A stretch of DNA of 21,392 bases, from positions 46,331 to 67,722 of the forward strand of contig NW_014577377.1 of the NCBI RefSeq assembly GCF_000485595.1. The letters are read 5' to 3'. This DNA comes from Priapulus caudatus. Its lineage: Eukaryota > Priapulida > Priapulimorpha > Priapulimorphida > Priapulidae. The notes below the pieces were generated by a model. It was not told the DNA's origin. It saw only the letters and a list, made by a program, of their open reading frames with translations, and did not search any database. This document shows, one piece after another, positions 17,256 to 21,392 of this stretch (within the stretch, counting starts at the first letter, position 1; the number at the start of each line of letters is the position of its first letter). A program made the translations under genes and the position numbers.

Positions 17256-17339
17256 GAATTAGATGACGCTGACAATCTGAGAGCATACATCGATCTGTTT
17301 ATTCGTCATAATCTGAAATACCTACAACACAAGACATGA
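17256..17339 (+). CDS. Possible terminal coding exon of an unidentified gene
   Basis: After a plausible acceptor CTCTGGTACCAG, an 84-bp open segment encodes 27 residues beginning ELDDADNLRAYIDL, including FIRHNLKYLQ, and ends with TGA. The amphipathic, balanced composition looks like real protein and unlike the low-complexity frames around it. The family is not recognised. No upstream exon of the same gene is visible in the window; a link to PRMT9 is not supported by human PRMT9, which ends differently. The phase is assumed. Confidence 0.3.
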   Translation, partial: ELDDADNLRAYIDLFIRHNLKYLQHKT

Positions 17340-17857
17340 CAGTGAAGATATAACAAATATTCCATTATTTTCTTATATTGTTTCAAAAAATCGTTAAAAT
17401 TTAATTGTTATTATTAAATGAATACATTTTAGATTGAATATGTATTTGCTAAAAGTTACATTTCAGTTTACTATTCCTTTATACTACATTATTTTACTAT
17501 CACGTGGATAAATTCATGTAATATAGAGTTTTAGTTTTAAGAAGTCACCTCTATGACTATTTCTCTCCAGTTTTCGTCTGAAACAGCACAAATTCAGTTC
17601 GGTCGTTCTCTCGCCTCTCGGCTCTCATGTATTAGTGTCATTATTTAACCAATTATTCTACGCTGTTATCATGCCAGGTACACAACTACTAAGCAGGTGA
17701 TAATTGGCAATTTTTTACTATTCTAACTACATTCTTAACGTGTTTGCTAACAAGAATTAATTTTATTATAAGAGAAAAACGCAGACGCATTTCTTTGTAA
17801 TCAATTAACGCGGGAAACTTCCTATTTACGCGGTAACTTTGCACGTGTTTTCATTTG

Positions 17858-17886
17858 ATTCTTTATATATATATATATATATATAC
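17858..17886. repeat. (TA)n microsatellite
   Basis: About 14 TA units inside copy 1 of the duplication. They are missing at the matching place in copy 2. Confidence 0.85.
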
Positions 17887-18136
17887 ATATGCGTACAATA
17901 TGTGATATTGAGTGGAACCCCTAGGAAGGTATTACTTTAGGTTTACTCCGTTAGCAGCTTGTATTGTTACTAGGCCAACAAGTGTATTAATTAAATGTAC
18001 CATGCAGCAAGTTTTGATTTCAAGTAACTCTGAAGAGGCGTCAAGTGATAGTTATGAAAGAGAAACAACTAGCACCACGCACGCGTAATAGCTCCGTCTA
18101 CCGTTTGCATCCACAATATTCTCAATCATTTGCCTA

Positions 18137-18232
18137 CACAACAACACGTACGCGCACACGCACACGCACACGCACACGCACACGCACACGCACACGCGCA
18201 CGCGCACGCGCACACGCACACGCGCGCGCGCC
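18137..18232. repeat. (CACACG)n microsatellite, alternating purine-pyrimidine
   Basis: About 90 bp of ACGCAC/ACGCGC, with seven regular CACACG hexamers and then CG-richer units. Nearly perfect purine-pyrimidine alternation favours Z-DNA. It lies exactly where copy 1 of the tandem duplication ends and copy 2 begins. Confidence 0.9.
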
Positions 18233-19735
18233 ATAAGGATGTTTAAAAATTATTGGCTTGTGATATAATTCAATTTTATACCTATTTATAGTTAATGTAG
18301 AATCTTGGTGTGGATCATCGTATAACTCGGAATTGAGACTTTGATAGTTGAGCTCATTCAGTTTTGTGTCGAGTTTATGCAATTAAATGATTTTGCTTTT
18401 TGGATATTATCTGATTTGTTATTATATATCCTTGGGCTTGACTTTGGAATTATTTGAGGTGTGACGTTTGATTTCATATGTGTTTGAGCATACATCCGAT
18501 CTGTCTTATGTCGTTGCCAGTACTGATGTTAATGAATACTAACAAGTCACAAGGACTGTTTAGTGAATGCAAGGTGAAGGGAATTTGCATTTATAACAGA
18601 TGCATACTCTCCTATTTTGTTTCTTTCAGAATACATATGTTATACTCACAATTTGATCCGGTTGAATTTAATTGTTATTAAATGAAATGGTTCTTAAAGT
18701 GTTTAGATTTGAAGTAATTATGTTATATGTTGCTATATTTAGGAAGTTACATTTTCAAGCTTCTAACTCTTCCGTTTATATACCTCTCGTCTGTACTTTT
18801 ACTATCACGTGGATAATATTCATTCTACAATATAACGGATTTTAGTGTCTTAGAACGTCTTTACTGAATGTATTTCTCTCCAGTTTTCGTGCTGAGACAT
18901 GCACAATTCAGTTCGGTCGTTCCCTCTGCTCGCTCGGCTTGTTTAATAGCTCATAAGTCTGTCCTCTCATTTAACCAATCTAATCTCCTCGAATGTTTTC
19001 ATGCTAGGTAACACACACTACTAAAGCATTAGGTTTTGTATAGCAATTGCGACATATCTTTTTACCATTTATTACTCTAACTATAATTTGTTTACACGTG
19101 TCTCTCGCTACAAGACGAAGAAAACTATAACATGTGTAATTTATCCTATGAGGCTCTCGCTGGATGTTTGCTCGTCAACTCTAATGAAAACTTCTCGATA
19201 AATGCAATGTAACGCAGCAATTGGGACCTTGCCTCATTTTTAACGCTCCTACATTGTGTTCCGTCCACTCTCTCAGCTCTCTCTCTCTGTTTACCAAGGT
19301 TAAATGACCATCTCTCTCGTTTCCTGCTCTCATCCACTACTGTGTAACTCCTTTGCACGTTGCTTGCCTCACTTGGCTCAATTCACTCTCTTGACGCTCC
19401 TCTCTCAGCTTTTACTCATGTTACATAACTATATTAAGAGTGGGGATAGGTATATATAGAGATGATAGATGATTCGTCAAAGTACTGTGGAATATTGAGA
19501 TAGGAAGCCTAGGAATGTATATACGTTGCTACGCTCTACTGCAGGTTCGCGGAGGGGTAGATGGAGGTTTATTGGGTGTAGCTAAGGACAGGACATAGGT
19601 GGTATTATTAGGAATTGGCGCATGCAAAACAGAGGTTTTAGATTTCAAGTAAGGCGTGAAGTAAGGCGTCAAGTGTAGTATATGAAAAGGCGAGAACAAC
19701 TAGCCCAGCACGCGTAAGAGCTTGTGGCTTCGCTT
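18232..19735 (+). repeat. Tandem duplication, copy 2
   Basis: Diverged second copy of 17083-18220, same orientation, with many small indels and about 350 bp of extra CT-rich sequence (about 19110-19640) in its second half. The putative exon of copy 1 is broken here by indels and stops. Confidence 0.85.
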
Positions 19736-19744
19736 TTGACGGTG

Positions 19745-21392
19745 CCATCATGAGTTACTCGGTGCAGAAATACATATTGGGCCTGAACACAACACAGGAC
19801 AGTGACGCAGACGTCAAGCGAGCACTACGCACTAAGAGCGACAGCACTACGTTCACTCCGCGCCACGCACACGCGGACACACGTCCATGACTACTCGGAC
19901 GCTGGACGACTTCACAATTTGCGGAGTCGACTATACCACAACGTATCAACTCACACGATTTTAACCACACAGCACACACGCACGTACGCACTGCCACACA
20001 CGCAGACGCCATCAACACCAATAGCAACGCAACGTAACACACTAATACTTTCTAGTACTCCATCCACTCTCACCTCCATCGATCTTCATTGCACACCACC
20101 GCATCACCAATGGCGCCGCACAACACATTCACGCACGCATTCATGCTCTCTCATCACACCATCAAACTGGACTTTCACTTTGACGATGGTAGTTTCTACA
20201 TCAATATTAAGGAACTAACTCTCCTTCTCTCTCTCTCGCACACATGCCATTTATATTCCATCTCGCGGTTCTTGGAATGGACACAAGAAGACACTATCGG
20301 TGCTTTGCGGCCATCCCGCACGTAAACCAAAACCGAGTGCACTGGCATGTTAAAGCTTGCGCCATGTCGAGCAAACCAGGTAGGGAACGAGTGTCCATGC
20401 ATTTACGCGACTCGCGAGCTACTTCTGAACAATGTGGTGTATCATCATGCACCTTGTGATACTGTCAAACTGTATATATATCATATCCAGTGCTGACAGA
20501 TGATGAAATCTGTTTAACAAACTGTGATGCCGTTAACATGGACAATGACACTCAAGTATTTTCTTATTAAAGGATAGCCTGGTCAAACATCAGAAGTAAT
20601 ATGATGCTGCAGTTTTGTTAAAGCCTCCTAAGGGGGCTTCTAGGCCGGCTTGTTAGGTTAATCAATTGTCTATTTTTTCAGTATTCTCGCGATATTATAT
20701 TCAGCAGATAGGCGTTCAAAATAAACTAGAAGGTATTGATACTCTACGGTATCCGATTCAGCCGATAGGCGCATGCTTTAATCCTTATATTGCACCCGTG
20801 ATTGCGATACTTTCGGTATAACCAGTATTCTACTCTTCCGAATTTTTAAATATGTTTTAATAATATACTTAATATATCGATACTTACTATAGGTTTTTGA
20901 TTGCAAACGATACTCTATATTATATATATATATATTAAATAAATAAATAATAAATACAATTATTATATATTATTATAAATATATGCGGCCGTGTCTGTGT
21001 TGTGATGCTGTGCGGTGTGTTGGTCCGCCCACTTCAAAGCGAACAATCTGATTACAGCTTGCGACAAAACACTTTTCCAGCCAAAGGCTACAGGTACTGG
21101 GGTGTTTCTGGTATTTATTTCATTTTAAAAAGGCCAAAACTGCATTTGTAATATCTTGATAAACGGACAGTATAGTTCCAGTCTGTGAGTGTGTTATTTA
21201 GTTATGTGTGGTGGAATAAATTTGCCTAAAATGAATGTCGTTCGGTTAAATAGCCATTTTTAGGTATAAATATAATTGCACTTTTGCTGATTAGCCCTCG
21301 GTCCTTGCCAACGCTGCAAAGATAACCGTGCGGGCAGTTTGCTGTGGCTAAATACGCAAAACTTTTCGCGGGTCGTGGTGATGTGTGGTATG
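19745..21392. other. Intergenic, no gene recognised
   Basis: Bases 19780-20160 are rich in ACGCAC/CACAC on the + strand; the open frames there (138 codons + and 95 codons -) follow that composition. Bases 20320-20370 contain CACTGGCATGTTAAAGC, reminiscent of dispersed invertebrate repeats. Bases 20690-21000 are AT-rich with a TA run near 20920-20937. A small hairpin AAGCCTCCTAAGGGGGCTT lies at 20621-20639. No exon with splice sites and family resemblance was found. Confidence 0.4.

Larger units (their letters stand above)
17083..18220 (+). repeat. Tandem duplication, copy 1
   Basis: Shares with copy 2, in order: GATGTTTAAAA, GATATAATT, CTCATTCAGTTT, AGTTTATGCAATTAAATGAT, GAGCATACATC, ACTATCACGTGGATAA, ATTTCTCTCCAGTTTTCGT, ATTCAGTTCGGTCGTTC, ATTTAACCAAT, GATTTCAAGTAA, GGCGTCAAGTG and CACGCGTAA. 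The middle part (about 17770-17990) differs between copies. Confidence 0.85.

Noticed and set aside
18137-18232. CRISPR-like or functional repeat array
   Set aside because: No unique spacers; it is a plain hexanucleotide microsatellite in a eukaryotic genome.
19755-20218. Open frames of 95 codons (-) and 138 codons (+)
   Set aside because: Thr/His/Ser-rich translation of CAC/ACG-rich sequence with no domain, splice or promoter context.

Overview
This is a eukaryotic, almost certainly invertebrate metazoan, nuclear window. It is AT-rich, CpG-bearing only in patches, full of small inverted-repeat elements, and carries one clear multi-exon gene with GT-AG introns on the + strand. A short TTAGGG-type interstitial array and the repeat types (fold-back MITEs, a tRNA-derived SINE, a GTCC-rich TIR element) suggest a marine invertebrate. 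I cannot name the phylum from sequence alone.

The gene, at about 5.8-15.8 kb, is an orthologue of protein arginine methyltransferase 9 (PRMT9). Nine exons join in consistent phase (5834-5974, 7303-7451, 7838-8074, 9087-9254, 9648-9827, 10643-10811, 11357-11528, 11968-13576, 14284-14440) and encode 994 residues. The layout is N-terminal TPR-like helices, a full PRMT domain (MT1), a very long linker and a degenerate second PRMT domain (MT2). A tenth exon near 15.72 kb looks like the next part of MT2 but does not join in phase, and the C-terminus is not resolved. Three features stand out: about 16 copies of a 12-residue repeat (36-bp period) in the linker inside one 1.6-kb exon, a Gly-to-Ala change at the third Gly of the MT1 SAM-binding motif, and an intron that starts with GC.

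From 1 to 5.8 kb I find no convincing gene. It holds a direct duplication (1.1/1.37 kb), two copies in opposite orientation of a roughly 500-bp element with long terminal inverted repeats (2.3-2.8 and 4.15-4.65 kb), TAC/TAG-rich sequence, the telomere-like array (5.16 kb), and a 100-bp palindromic element with a target-site duplication just upstream of the PRMT9 start codon. The PRMT9 introns carry an inverted-repeat element with a TTAGGG-like core, a tRNA-derived SINE, an 800-bp TIR element and a direct repeat on both sides of exon 6.

Downstream of PRMT9 are a polypurine (GA) tract of about 530 bp, a 92-bp almost perfect palindrome flanked by an exact 9-bp direct repeat, and a diverged tandem duplication (about 17.08-18.22 and 18.23-19.74 kb). 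A (CACACG)n microsatellite sits at its joint. The first copy holds a short open segment that could be the last coding exon of an unidentified gene; in the second copy it is broken. From 19.75 kb to the end I see only low-complexity and AT-rich sequence.
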